Of a DNA stretch of 64,000 nt, positions 17,097-25,296 are shown one piece after another (position 1 is the first letter of the stretch; each line of letters starts with the position of its first letter). The translations under genes were made by a program, and so were the position numbers. Below the pieces are notes generated by a model. That model searched no databases and was not told where the DNA came from. It saw only the letters and a list, made by a program, of their open reading frames with translations. Source of the DNA: Pseudomonas fluorescens (lineage in GTDB: Bacteria > Pseudomonadota > Gammaproteobacteria > Pseudomonadales > Pseudomonadaceae); contig LR782234.1 in the NCBI GenBank assembly GCA_902825215.1, positions 5,287,001-5,351,000 on the forward strand, written 5' to 3'.

Positions 17097-17450
17097 ATGG
17101 ACCGAGAGTGGAACTGCGAAGACCCGCAAAATCGAAAGATCTGGGCCGAGGCAACGACTGAGACGCTTCGCGTACTGGAAGGGAAATGGAAAATCATCAT
17201 CCTCTGCCAACTGTTCGCGGCAAAGGGCGCGCTGCGCTTCTCGGATCTGGAGAAGCTGATCGAAGGGATCAACCAGAAGATGCTGATCCAGCAGCTCAAG
17301 CAACTGGAAAAGGACGGTATTGTGTTGCGCACGGTGTACCCGCAGGTGCCACCGAAGGTGGAATATCAGCTCACGCCCATCGGCCACGCCCTCGGGCCGT
17401 CCATCCAGGCATTGATTGAATGGGCAGAGATGCGGCGCGCTCAGCCCTGA
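17097..17450 (+). CDS. HxlR-family transcriptional regulator
   Basis: A 117-residue winged-helix protein of the HxlR/DUF24 family: VLEGKWKIIILCQL, LRFSDLEKLIEGINQKML, LKQLEKDGIVLRTVYPQVPPKVEYQLTPIG. It has Cys7 near the N-terminus and Cys37 in the first helix; in YodB, QorR and HypR an N-terminal Cys senses electrophiles or disulphide stress, so a redox-sensing role is possible. Start ATG at 17097 with GAGGAAG upstream. It most likely controls the divergent oxidoreductase and itself. Confidence 0.85.
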   Translation: MDREWNCEDPQNRKIWAEATTETLRVLEGKWKIIILCQLFAAKGALRFSDLEKLIEGINQKMLIQQLKQLEKDGIVLRTVYPQVPPKVEYQLTPIGHALGPSIQALIEWAEMRRAQP

Positions 17451-17497
17451 AGCGCTTCAGACTGCAACCGAACAAATCCAAACGCCAGAATGCAGCA

Positions 17498-17527
17498 AGC
17501 CGGCCCACAAAAACTGCCGGGCCGGCT
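17498..17527. other. Strong hairpin between convergent hxlR-type gene and creA
   Basis: AGCCGGCCC and GGGCCGGCT form a nine-base stem around a 12-base loop. It has no T-run on either side, so it may be a factor-dependent terminator or an RNA 3' end stabiliser. Confidence 0.4.
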
Positions 17528-17552
17528 CGCACATCACCTGGATTTGCAGCGC

Positions 17553-18020
17553 TTACTGTTGGACCGGCACCCACGGCAGGATCGGAATCGCCGTCACGGC
17601 ATTCTGCGGACTGCCCTCGATCAAGCGATCACTGTAGACCAGGTACACCAGCGTGTTGCGCTTCTTGTCGAGGAAACGCACCACCTGCATGGTCTTGAAC
17701 ACCAGCGAAGTGCGCTCCTTGAACACCTCGTCGCCATCCTTCAGCTCACCCTTGAACTTGATCGGCCCCACCTGCCGGCAAGCGATCGACGCTTCCGCGC
17801 GATCCTCGGCCAGACCCAGACCACCCTTCACACCGCCAGTCTTGGCGCGCGACAGGTAGCAGGTCACGCCCTCGACCTTGGGATCATCAAAGGCCTCGAC
17901 CACAATGCGGTCGTTCGGACCGACGAACTTGAACACCGTCGATACCTGACCGATTTCTTCGGCCGAGGCCAGCAATGGCAGCGCCATCAGCAGACCCAAC
18001 AATCCTTTTGCTACGCGCAT
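17553..18020 (-). CDS. creA: CreA family protein
   Basis: A 155-residue secreted protein. Signal peptide about residues 1-20 (GLLGLLMALPLLASA). The CreA family features follow: IGQVSTVFKFVGPNDRIVVEAFDDPKVEGVTCYLSRA and ASIACRQVGPI, with a Cys pair. The molecular function is unknown; CreA is a periplasmic protein often encoded near other genes without a functional link. It starts 10 bp after the proB stop and is probably co-transcribed with it. Confidence 0.85.
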   Translation of the reverse strand: MRVAKGLLGLLMALPLLASAEEIGQVSTVFKFVGPNDRIVVEAFDDPKVEGVTCYLSRAKTGGVKGGLGLAEDRAEASIACRQVGPIKFKGELKDGDEVFKERTSLVFKTMQVVRFLDKKRNTLVYLVYSDRLIEGSPQNAVTAIPILPWVPVQQ

Positions 18021-18030
18021 CGAGTTTTCC

Positions 18031-19149
18031 TTAAACCAGAATCAGGTTGTCACGGTGAACCAGTTCCGGCTCCGCCATGTAACCGAGCAAACCGACAATC
18101 GCATCCGACGACTGACCGATGATTTTTTGTGCTTCCAGCGCGCTGTAATTGGCCAGGCCGCGGGCGATCTCGCGACCGTCCGGCGCCACGCAGACCACCA
18201 TTTCACCGCGGCGGAAGCTGCCCTGCACCAGTTTGACCCCCACCGGCAGCAGACTCTTGTTGCCTTGCGACAGCGCCGACACCGCACCATCGTCCAGCAC
18301 CAGGGTGCCACGGGTTTGCAGGTGCCCGGCCAGCCACTGCTTGCGCGCCGCGAGCATGCCGCGCTCAGGCGACAGCAAGGTACCGATGCGCTCGCCGGCC
18401 TTCAGGCGATCAAGCACTCGCTCCAGGCGCCCACCAACAATGATCGTGTGCGCACCCGAACGCGCCGCCAGACGCGCCGCGCGCAGCTTGGTTTGCATGC
18501 CGCCACGCCCCAGCGCACCACCGGTGCCGCCCGCTACCGCGTCGAGGCTCGGATCATCGGCGCGCGCCTCGAAGATCATCTGCGCATCAGGATTGTTGCG
18601 CGGATCGGCGTCGAACATGCCATCGCGATCGGTGAGGATCACCAGCAGATCCGCTTCGACCAGGTTGGCCACCAGCGCCGCCAGCGTGTCGTTGTCGCCG
18701 AAACGGATTTCGTCAGTGACCACGGTGTCGTTTTCGTTGATCACCGGGATGACTTTCAGCTCGACCAGCGCGCGCAAGGTACTGCGGGCATTTAGATAGC
18801 GCTTGCGGTCGGAGAGGTCATCGTGAGTCAGGAGGATCTGCGCGGTGTGCCGGCCATGCTCGGCGAAGCTCGACTCCCACGCCTGTACCAGGCCCATCTG
18901 ACCGATTGCCGCGGCCGCCTGAAGCTCGTGCATCGCACTGGGTCGCGCAGTCCAGCCCAAACGGCTCATGCCGGCCGCTACCGCCCCGGAGGACACCAGC
19001 ACCAACTCGACGCCAGCCTCATGCAAGGCCACCATCTGCTCGACCCAGACACTCATTGCCGCACGATCGAGCCCCTTGCCATCCGCTGTCAGCAAAGCGC
19101 TGCCGATCTTCACGACCCAACGCTGCGCACCTGTCACCTTGCTCCGCAT
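18031..19149 (-). CDS. proB: Glutamate 5-kinase ProB
   Basis: A 372-residue enzyme, the first step of proline synthesis, feedback-inhibited by proline. Amino acid kinase domain (WVVKIGSALLT, LVSSGAVAAGM, VIPVINENDTVV, FGDNDTLAALVA, TDRDGMF) followed by a C-terminal PUA domain (residues about 280-360, with SLLPVGVKLVQGSFRRGE). Start MRSKVTG at 19149 matches the known Pseudomonas start; the codon just before it is also ATG. It lies downstream of cgtA, with a hairpin between. Confidence 0.96.
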   Translation of the reverse strand: MRSKVTGAQRWVVKIGSALLTADGKGLDRAAMSVWVEQMVALHEAGVELVLVSSGAVAAGMSRLGWTARPSAMHELQAAAAIGQMGLVQAWESSFAEHGRHTAQILLTHDDLSDRKRYLNARSTLRALVELKVIPVINENDTVVTDEIRFGDNDTLAALVANLVEADLLVILTDRDGMFDADPRNNPDAQMIFEARADDPSLDAVAGGTGGALGRGGMQTKLRAARLAARSGAHTIIVGGRLERVLDRLKAGERIGTLLSPERGMLAARKQWLAGHLQTRGTLVLDDGAVSALSQGNKSLLPVGVKLVQGSFRRGEMVVCVAPDGREIARGLANYSALEAQKIIGQSSDAIVGLLGYMAEPELVHRDNLILV

Positions 19150-19245
19150 CATCTTCAACCTTAGCTTGAGGGCAGCACGACCTGACACCACCCATGACGT
19201 TAATCGTGGCGATTGCTGACCAACGATCGATTTCCAGATACTAAA

Positions 19246-19272
19246 ACGCCGCTCGATTGAGCGGCGCTTAAG
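19246..19272 (-). terminator. Weak terminator-like hairpin between cgtA and proB
   Basis: CGCCGCTC-gatt-GAGCGGCG is a tight eight-base stem. On the minus strand it is followed by TTTTAG, so it could partly end the cgtA transcript before proB. Confidence 0.5.
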
Positions 19273-19286
19273 TTTACTGCAACGAA

Positions 19287-20510
19287 TCAGTCACGCACGT
19301 AAATGATTTCCGGACCGTCTTCGTCATCCACATCTTCTTCGTCCCAGTCATCGTCGCCGATGTCATGGACCGACTTCACGCCGCTGCGACGCAGGGCACG
19401 CTTGTCGTCCAGCGCCTGCAGCTGCGCACGCGCTTCGTCTTCGATGCGCTGATCGAGATCGGCCAGCTCTTCCTTGTAGGCCGGGTCATTGGCCAGGCGA
19501 TCGGCGCGGTCTTCCATGTAACGCATGATGTCGTGGCACAGACGCTCGGTACCGATCTTGGCGATCGCCGAGATCACGTACACCGGACCGGTCCACTCCA
19601 GGCGGTCGACAATTTCCTTGACGCGAGCGTCGTGCTCTTCTTCAAGGATCTGGTCGCACTTGTTCAGCACCAGCCAGCGATCTCGCTCGGCCAGCGACGG
19701 GCTGAACTTGATCAGCTCGTTGACGATCACTTCCGCCGCGTCCGGAGCACTGGAGTCATCCAGCGGCGCCATGTCGACGAGGTGCAGCAGCAAACGCGTG
19801 CGCGCCAGGTGCTTGAGGAAGCGAATGCCCAGACCGGCACCGTCGGAAGCGCCTTCGATCAGCCCCGGAATGTCGGCAACGACGAAGCTCTTCCAGCGAT
19901 CGACGCTGACCACACCAAGGTTCGGCACCAGCGTGGTGAACGGGTAATCGGCGACTTTCGGCTTGGCAGCGGAGACCGAACGGATAAAAGTACTTTTACC
20001 GGCGTTCGGCAAGCCCAGCAGACCGACGTCGGCCAGTACTTTCATTTCCAGTTTCAGGTCGCGCTGCTCGCCCGGCTTGCCCGGCGTAGTCTGGCGCGGC
20101 GCACGGTTGGTACTGGATTTGAAACGGGTGTTGCCCAGACCGTGCCAGCCGCCCTGCACCACCATCAGCTTCTGACCAGCCTTGGTCAGGTCGCCGATGA
20201 CTTCCTGAGTGGCGGAGTCGATCACCGTGGTGCCGACCGGCACGCGCAGGATCAGGTCTTCGCCCTTCTTGCCGGTGCAGTCGGTGCTGCCGCCGTTGGA
20301 GCCACGCTCGGCATCGAAGTGCCGGGTGTAACGGTAGTCGACCAGGGTATTGAGGTTTTCGTCGGCCATCATGTAGATGGAACCGCCATCACCGCCATCA
20401 CCACCGTTCGGACCACCGTTTTCGATGAATTTTTCCCGACGGAAACTCATGGCGCCATTGCCGCCATCACCAGCCTTTACGCGAATCGATACTTCATCAA
20501 CAAACTTCAT
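19287..20510 (-). CDS. cgtA: Obg family GTPase CgtA/ObgE
   Basis: A 407-residue ribosome-associated GTPase. Glycine-rich Obg fold (GDGGNGAMSFRREKF, GGPNGGDGGDGGS) in residues 1-158, then the G domain with GLPNAGKST (G1, about 166-174), DIPGLIEGA (G3) and NKCD (G4), and an acidic C-terminal tail (DDDWDEEDVDDEDG) typical of Pseudomonas. It acts in 50S maturation and stringent control. The ATG at 20510 (MKFVDEVSIRVKAG) is the family start. It is downstream of rplU-rpmA in the conserved order, but a terminator lies between. Confidence 0.95.
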   Translation of the reverse strand: MKFVDEVSIRVKAGDGGNGAMSFRREKFIENGGPNGGDGGDGGSIYMMADENLNTLVDYRYTRHFDAERGSNGGSTDCTGKKGEDLILRVPVGTTVIDSATQEVIGDLTKAGQKLMVVQGGWHGLGNTRFKSSTNRAPRQTTPGKPGEQRDLKLEMKVLADVGLLGLPNAGKSTFIRSVSAAKPKVADYPFTTLVPNLGVVSVDRWKSFVVADIPGLIEGASDGAGLGIRFLKHLARTRLLLHLVDMAPLDDSSAPDAAEVIVNELIKFSPSLAERDRWLVLNKCDQILEEEHDARVKEIVDRLEWTGPVYVISAIAKIGTERLCHDIMRYMEDRADRLANDPAYKEELADLDQRIEDEARAQLQALDDKRALRRSGVKSVHDIGDDDWDEEDVDDEDGPEIIYVRD

Positions 20511-20658
20511 AACCAACGCCTCTCGCCGTACGGACGAGCCGAAAAACAATCAAGACATAAGACTCTTGCAAAAATGAGCGCAGCGACTCCAAGACACGAC
20601 CTGCATCGCACGCCGACAGCCCATACAAACAGCTTTGCAAGAGACTCACCCCACAAAC

Positions 20659-20686
20659 GAAAAAGCCCCGTCGCAAGACAGGGCTT
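20659..20686 (-). terminator. Terminator after rpmA
   Basis: On the minus strand AAGCCCTGTC-ttgc-GACGGGGCTT is followed by TTTCGTTTG. It lies 18 bp beyond the rpmA stop, so cgtA is expected to depend on readthrough or its own promoter in 20511-20658. Confidence 0.75.
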
Positions 20687-20703
20687 CTCCAGCGATCTCG
20701 CGA

Positions 20704-20961
20704 TTAAGCCGCGATTACGCTCACGTAACGACGACCGAAGGCGCCCTTTACTTCGAACTTGATCACGCCTTCGATTTTAGCGAAGAGAGTGTGATCCTTA
20801 CCCATGCCAACGCCGTAGCCAGCGTGGAATTGGGTGCCGCGCTGACGCACGATGATGTTGCCGGCCTTGATGACCTGGCCGCCATACATCTTCACGCCAA
20901 GGCGTTTGGCTTCTGAGTCGCGACCGTTACGGGTACTACCACCAGCTTTTTTGTGTGCCAT
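20704..20961 (-). CDS. rpmA: 50S ribosomal protein L27
   Basis: An 85-residue bL27 protein (AHKKAGGSTRNGRDSEAKRLG, then GNIIVRQRGTQFHAG). It sits near the peptidyl transferase centre. No N-terminal leader of the Firmicutes type is present. It follows rplU by 35 bp with a good RBS (TAGGAGAATTGA before ATG). Confidence 0.97.
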   Translation of the reverse strand: MAHKKAGGSTRNGRDSEAKRLGVKMYGGQVIKAGNIIVRQRGTQFHAGYGVGMGKDHTLFAKIEGVIKFEVKGAFGRRYVSVIAA

Positions 20962-20996
20962 GAGTTCAATTCTCCTAGTGAGGAATTAGGCTGTAA

Positions 20997-21308
20997 TTAA
21001 GCCTGAATACCGGTGATTTTGATCTCGGTGAACCACTGGCGGTGGCCCATACGCTTCATGTGGTGCTTACGACGACGGAACTTGATGATGCGGACTTTAT
21101 CGTGACGACCTTGGGAGATCACTTCAGCCTTGACGGTTGCGCCAGCAACAACTGGTGCGCCGATGTTCACGTCGTCGCCGTTGGCGACCAGCAGAACGCG
21201 ATCAAAAGTCACGGATTCGCCAGTAGCGATTTCCAGTTTTTCGATCTTCAGGTATTCACCTTCAGCGACCTTGTATTGCTTACCGCCGGTAACGATTACT
21301 GCGTACAT
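20997..21308 (-). CDS. rplU: 50S ribosomal protein L21
   Basis: A 103-residue bL21 protein (MYAVIVTGGKQYKVAEGEYL, RRKHHMKRMGHRQ near the end). The open frame extends upstream to 21482 but the ATG at 21308 is the family start and has GGAGAAAT before it. It is first in the rplU-rpmA operon and diverges from ispB. Confidence 0.96.
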   Translation of the reverse strand: MYAVIVTGGKQYKVAEGEYLKIEKLEIATGESVTFDRVLLVANGDDVNIGAPVVAGATVKAEVISQGRHDKVRIIKFRRRKHHMKRMGHRQWFTEIKITGIQA

Positions 21309-21549
21309 GGTATTTCTCCGATAATCCTGCTCACCCAGCTCTTTATAAGAAGAGGTATTGGCTGGCATGGCTGCATGGGGCTGGAACGGCCCAAGTGCAA
21401 TTGCGTAAGGCAGGTGCTGCCCAGGAAGTTCAGGGTGCGCGATTGTACGCAAGCCGCAGCAGGCTTGCAAGTAGCCGTCCATCGCGCCTTGACAGGTCTG
21501 GACGGGGGTCCTAGCATGCCGCGCAACCCTTCTGGAGCGACTCTCGCTG

Positions 21550-22518
21550 ATGCAACCCCAAGCTTTCTACCGCGCGGTGGCGGACGATTTTAGCGCCGTC
21601 GACGGCATCATCAAGAAGCAGCTGACTTCCCGAGTACCGCTGGTATCGAAAATCGGCGACTACATCACCTCGGCTGGCGGCAAGCGTCTGCGTCCTTTAT
21701 TAGTGTTGCTGTGTGGCAAGGCCCTGGGTCGCGAAGGCGACGACATGCGTCTGCTGGCCGCTACCATCGAATTCCTGCACACCGCGACCCTGCTGCATGA
21801 CGACGTGGTCGACATGTCCGGCATGCGCCGTGGCCGTTCGACCGCCAACGCCATGTGGGGCAACGCCCCGAGCGTGCTGGTCGGTGATTTCCTGTATTCG
21901 CGCTCGTTCGAAATGATGGTCGAACTGGGCTCGATGCCGGTGATGAAGATCCTGTCTCAGGCCACGCGCATCATCGCCGAAGGCGAAGTGTTGCAACTGT
22001 CCAAGGTGCGTGACGCCAGCACCACCGAAGAAACCTACATGGAAGTCATCCGCGGCAAGACCGCGATGCTCTTCGAAGCCTCGACCCACAGCGCCGCCGC
22101 ACTGGCCGGTGCCACCGCCGAGCAGAGCGAAGCCCTGCGTACCTTCGGCGATCACCTGGGCGTGGCCTTCCAACTGGTCGATGACCTGCTCGACTACAAG
22201 GGCGACGCCGAAACCCTGGGCAAGAACGTCGGTGACGATCTGGCCGAAGGCAAACCGACCCTGCCGCTGATCTATACCATGCGCGAAGGCACGCCGGAAC
22301 AGGCTGCACTGGTGCGCCAGGCGATCCAGAAAGGCGGGATCGAAGACCTGGAAAGCATCCGCATCGCCGTGGAAGCTTCCGGTTCGCTGGAGTACACCGC
22401 GCAACTGGCCCGTGACTACGTGGCCCGTGCGATCACCTGCCTCGAAGCACTGCCGGCCAGCGAATACCGCGATGCGCTGGTGGAACTGAGCGAGTTTGCG
22501 GTCGCCCGCACGCACTGA
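21550..22518 (+). CDS. ispB: Polyprenyl diphosphate synthase IspB (ubiquinone side chain)
   Basis: A 322-residue trans-prenyltransferase. First aspartate-rich motif DDVVD (residues 84-88) in TATLLHDDVVDMS, second DDLLD (about 211-215) in FQLVDDLLDYKGD, and GGKRLRPLLVLL. It builds the ubiquinone tail, Q-9 in Pseudomonas, from FPP and IPP. It diverges from rplU across a 240-bp gap holding both promoters and no other feature I can support. Confidence 0.94.
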   Translation: MQPQAFYRAVADDFSAVDGIIKKQLTSRVPLVSKIGDYITSAGGKRLRPLLVLLCGKALGREGDDMRLLAATIEFLHTATLLHDDVVDMSGMRRGRSTANAMWGNAPSVLVGDFLYSRSFEMMVELGSMPVMKILSQATRIIAEGEVLQLSKVRDASTTEETYMEVIRGKTAMLFEASTHSAAALAGATAEQSEALRTFGDHLGVAFQLVDDLLDYKGDAETLGKNVGDDLAEGKPTLPLIYTMREGTPEQAALVRQAIQKGGIEDLESIRIAVEASGSLEYTAQLARDYVARAITCLEALPASEYRDALVELSEFAVARTH

Positions 22519-22528
22519 TTTACCCCCC

Positions 22529-22618
22529 TGTGGGAGCGAGCCTGCTCGCGAAAGCAATCTGCCAGTCGACAGCAATGCTGACTGACAAAACGCTTTCGCG
22601 AGCAGGCTCGCTCCCACA
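22529..22618. repeat. REPIN after ispB
   Basis: Inverted pair of tgggagcgagcctgctcgcg REPs; the palindrome extends inward (cgaaag...ctttcg). It lies between two genes on the same strand. Confidence 0.9.
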
Positions 22619-22701
22619 GTTGTTTCTGCGTTATCCCCTCCTTCGGCTAAAACCCTATACAATGTGCGCCCTTTTACTCTCCTGATACCCAAGGAACCTT
22701 A

Positions 22702-23043
22702 GTGAGCACGTTGCCACCCTGCCCGAAATGCAATTCCGAATATACCTACGAAGACGGTACGCAACTGGTCTGCCCTGAGTGCGCCCACGAGTGGTCTGCC
22801 GGCGGCGAAGCCGAAGTGGCGTCCACGGATGACGTGAAGAAAGATTCGGTCGGCAACGTCCTGCAGGACGGCGACACCATCACCGTGATCAAGGACCTCA
22901 AGGTCAAGGGCACCTCCTTGGTGGTCAAGGTCGGCACCAAGGTCAAGAACATCCGCCTGTGCGATGGCGACCACGACATCGACTGCAAGATCGACGGTAT
23001 CGGCCCGATGAAGCTCAAATCCGAGTTCGTCAGAAAAGTCTGA
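22702..23043 (+). CDS. YjdM/PhnA-like zinc ribbon protein
   Basis: A 113-residue protein of the YjdM (formerly PhnA) family. N-terminal zinc ribbon CPKCNSEYTYEDGTQLVCPECAHEW (two CxxC pairs, residues 7-10 and 24-27), followed by the beta-rich domain DSVGNVLQDGDTITVIKDLKVKG and a KLKSEFVRKV end. Despite the old name it is not tied to phosphonate use; the function is unknown. The start codon is GTG at 22702 (AGGAACCTTA upstream). A TACAAT (22658-22663) could be its -10. Confidence 0.85.
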   Translation: MSTLPPCPKCNSEYTYEDGTQLVCPECAHEWSAGGEAEVASTDDVKKDSVGNVLQDGDTITVIKDLKVKGTSLVVKVGTKVKNIRLCDGDHDIDCKIDGIGPMKLKSEFVRKV

Positions 23044-23122
23044 GCCTTGCGTCATCCATCCCGCGCCAGCCGTGGGATGGAGCTCCACCCTCTGCGCTTC
23101 GCCTCAAAGAAACCTGTATTTG

Positions 23123-23151
23123 CCCCTTCGCGAGCAGGCTCGCTCCCACAC
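23123..23151. repeat. Single REP element
   Basis: One copy of ttcgcgagcaggctcgctcc without an inverted partner, just downstream of the YjdM-like gene. Confidence 0.8.
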
Positions 23152-23190
23152 AAAGATCATCATCCGCCAATAGGCACTTGCTATTTGACG

Positions 23191-23209
23191 AATAAGAATT
23201 ATTCTCATT
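23191..23209. promoter_or_regulatory. Fur box upstream of the 85-aa gene
   Basis: AATAAGAAT-T-ATTCTCATT is a 9-1-9 palindrome with one mismatch. Its core TAAGAATTATTCTCA matches the Fur 7-1-7 consensus TGATAATNATTATCA at about 12 of 15 positions. It ends 25 bp before the start codon at 23235, a repressing position. Confidence 0.75.
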
Positions 23210-23234
23210 GAAACCTTTCAAGGAGAAACGACCC

Positions 23235-23492
23235 ATGACTTATTTGATCGACGCCTGGCTGGATCGCCCGCACCCCTACCTCAGAATCCTTCATCGGGAA
23301 ACCGGCGAAGTCTGTGCGGTGCTTGAAGAAGAAGCCTTGCATGAGCTGCAGGATCAAGGCGATCTGGACGTCAGCAGCCTCAATTCCAGCGAGCCACTGG
23401 TACTCAAGGAACTGGTGCGCAATCTGTTCCTGTTCTGCTATGCCCGGGCCTTGCGCCCCAGCAGTGAACTGCACAACAAGATCGAAATATGA
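23235..23492 (+). CDS. Small Fur-regulated hypothetical protein (PA4570-like)
   Basis: An 85-residue cytoplasmic protein without a signal or membrane segment: TYLIDAWLDRPHPYLRILHRETGEV, then a helix LEEEALHELQDQGDLDVSSL and LVLKELVRNLFLFCYARAL. No known catalytic motif. By position after ispB it corresponds, from memory, to PAO1 PA4570, a gene reported as strongly iron-regulated. The start at 23235 is chosen for AGGAG nine bases upstream; a longer frame from 23208 would overlap the Fur box. Function unknown; a role in low-iron adaptation is inferred only from the Fur site. Confidence 0.8.
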   Translation: MTYLIDAWLDRPHPYLRILHRETGEVCAVLEEEALHELQDQGDLDVSSLNSSEPLVLKELVRNLFLFCYARALRPSSELHNKIEI

Positions 23493-23506
23493 AACGCGGT
23501 AAAAAC

Positions 23507-23595
23507 TGTAGGAGCGAGCCTGCTCGCGATAGCGGTGTGTCAGATAGCCAATCAACTACTGACAGGACGCAATCGCGAGCAGGCTCACTCCTACA
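23507..23595. repeat. REPIN downstream of the Fur-box gene
   Basis: Inverted REPs (aggagcgagcctgctcgcga / tcgcgagcaggctcactcct) between two convergent genes. Confidence 0.9.
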
Positions 23596-23627
23596 TTAGT
23601 TAGCCCGCCGCGAAGGCAGGCCCGGAA

Positions 23628-24245
23628 TTACAGAACGTCCAGCAGCTCGACGTCGAACACCAGAACGCTGTGCGGCGGGATGCTGCCAACGCCTTGAGCG
23701 CCGTAAGCCAGTTCGCTCGGCACGTACAGGCGCCATTTGCTGCCGGCATTCATCAGTTGCAGGGCTTCGGTCCAGCCGGCGATCACGCCGCCGACCGGGA
23801 ATTCTGCAGGCTGGCCGCGCTCGTAGGAGCTGTCGAACACCGTGCCGTCGATCAGCGTGCCGTGGTAGTGCGTGCGCACCTGGTCTTCACGGGTCGGCTT
23901 GGCGCCGTCGCCCTGGGTCAGCACTTCGAACTGCAGGCCGGAAGCCAGCGTGGTGATGCCGTCACGCTTGGCGTTTTCCGCCAGGAAAGCCAGGCCCTCA
24001 CCAGCAGCCGCTTCAGCCTTGGCAGCCGCTTCGGCCTGCATGATTTCGCGGATCACCTTGAAGCTGGCGGACATCTCTTCCTGACCCACACGGCTTTCCT
24101 TGCCGGCGAACGCGTCGGTCAGGCCAGCCAGAATCGCGTCCAGGCTGACGCCCGGTGGCGGGTTGTCGCGCAGCTGGTCACCCAACTGACGGCCAATGCC
24201 GTAGCTGACGCGGGTTTCGTCGGTGGACAGATTTACTTCGGACAT
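23628..24245 (-). CDS. fklB: FKBP-type peptidyl-prolyl isomerase FklB
   Basis: A 205-residue FKBP22-like isomerase. An N-terminal dimerisation region (STDETRVSYGIGRQLGDQLRD, residues 6-27), an Ala/Glu-rich helix (EIMQAEAAAKAEAAAGE) and a C-terminal FKBP domain with YHGTLIDGTVFDSSYERG, FPVGGVIAGWTEALQLM and YVPSELAYG. No signal peptide is seen, so it is expected in the cytoplasm. Start ATG at 24245; the longer in-frame extension to 24320 lacks an RBS. Confidence 0.92.
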   Translation of the reverse strand: MSEVNLSTDETRVSYGIGRQLGDQLRDNPPPGVSLDAILAGLTDAFAGKESRVGQEEMSASFKVIREIMQAEAAAKAEAAAGEGLAFLAENAKRDGITTLASGLQFEVLTQGDGAKPTREDQVRTHYHGTLIDGTVFDSSYERGQPAEFPVGGVIAGWTEALQLMNAGSKWRLYVPSELAYGAQGVGSIPPHSVLVFDVELLDVL

Positions 24246-24367
24246 GACACTGCTCCGCTGTGCGGACGGCCACAAGACTTGCCGTGCGAGCACAGCGCGT
24301 CCCGGCGCGCCCGGAACCAAAAGGGCGAGCAGACTAGCACAGATGCCCCGAACGTGGGGCGCCGGGC

Positions 24368-24673
24368 CTACAGGGCCGAGCGCCAGGCGAGCGGCACCTT
24401 CAGACTTTCATTGATGCCACCGCCCATGCCGCACATTTCATCGTGCACCGAGGTATGTACGAGGTTGAACGGCAGCACCGGAAAGGCATGCAGCATGTCC
24501 CGCGCGTGCTCCACGGAACGAAGAGTCAGGGTTTTGCCCAGAGGATCATGCAACGGATGAGCGGCCCCACGCATACGCGCTTCCAGCAAATAAATCCCGC
24601 CCTCCATGGAAATCAGATTCAACTCATCGACCTTGCCGGCGATGGCAAACGCGTTCAGCTCTTGCAGGTTCAT
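24368..24673 (-). CDS. DUF6482-like hypothetical protein
   Basis: A 101-residue soluble protein: NLQELNAFAIAGKVDELNLIS, GGIYLLEARM, TLTLRSVEHARDML and LPFNLVHTSVHDEMCGM. This resembles the Pseudomonas family DUF6482, recalled rather than searched. The start is the ATG at 24673; the frame opens four codons earlier. It is encoded between fklB and a YqhA-like gene, the same order as in PAO1 from memory. No function is known. Confidence 0.7.
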   Translation of the reverse strand: MNLQELNAFAIAGKVDELNLISMEGGIYLLEARMRGAAHPLHDPLGKTLTLRSVEHARDMLHAFPVLPFNLVHTSVHDEMCGMGGGINESLKVPLAWRSAL

Positions 24674-24748
24674 CGAACACCTCAAGCAGTGACAAGCCAG
24701 AAGCTACAGGGATAGGCTTGTACAAAGCAAAGCACAAGGTACAAACGA

Positions 24749-24789
24749 AGCCGCCCGTCTGTTTTACAACAGACGGGCGGCTCTTTTTT
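24749..24789 (+). terminator. Strong hairpin with plus-strand T-run
   Basis: AGCCGCCCGTCTG / CAGACGGGCGGCT is a 13-base stem around an eight-base loop, followed on the plus strand by CTTTTTT. It lies just past the stop of the minus-strand yqhA-like gene, and on that strand the run after the stem is only TTCGTTTG. The best U-tract therefore serves plus-strand transcripts, though it may act both ways. Confidence 0.7.
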
Positions 24790-24807
24790 GCCTTGATCAA
24801 TGGTTGA

Positions 24808-25296
24808 TCAGTGCTTGGTGACCTTGTCCAGGTAACCCATGGCGAACGCCGAGATGACGAAGGTCATGTGAATGATCACGTACCACATCAGGTGCTCGGG
24901 ATCGACGTTCTTGGCATCCATGAAGATGCGCAGCAGATGGATCGAGGAGATCGCCACGATCGACGCCGCGACTTTCATCTTCAGCGATGAAGAGTCCATG
25001 GTGCCGAGCCAGCTGAGCTTTTCCTTGCCTTCGTCGATGTCCAGTTGCGAGACGAAGTTCTCGTAGCCGGAAATCATCACCATCACCAGCAGACCGCCGA
25101 CCAGCGCCATGTCGATCAACGACAGCAGCACCAGGATCAGTTCCGACTCGGCCATGGCGAAGACGTTGGGCAGGATATGCACGATTTCCTGGAAGAACTT
25201 CAATGCCAGCGCCAGCAAGCCGAGGGACAGGCCGATGTAGATTGGCGCCAGCAGCCAGCGCGTGGCGTACATTGCATTTTCGATAAAGCGTTCCAT
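24808..25296 (-). CDS. YqhA family membrane protein (UPF0114)
   Basis: A 162-residue inner-membrane protein with about four hydrophobic segments: YIGLSLGLLALALKFF, LILVLLSLIDMALVGGLLVMVMISGY, MKVAASIVAISSIHLL and MWYVIIHMTFVISAFAMGYL. The FIENAMYATRWLLAPIYIGLSLGLL start is the UPF0114 signature. Function unknown. ATG at 25296. It diverges from the large lipoprotein gene. Confidence 0.88.
   Translation of the reverse strand: MERFIENAMYATRWLLAPIYIGLSLGLLALALKFFQEIVHILPNVFAMAESELILVLLSLIDMALVGGLLVMVMISGYENFVSQLDIDEGKEKLSWLGTMDSSSLKMKVAASIVAISSIHLLRIFMDAKNVDPEHLMWYVIIHMTFVISAFAMGYLDKVTKH

Noticed and set aside
24794..24807. TTGATCAATGGTTGATCA as a possible ANR box
   Set aside because: The spacing between the half sites does not fit TTGAT-N4-ATCAA and it lies at a gene end.
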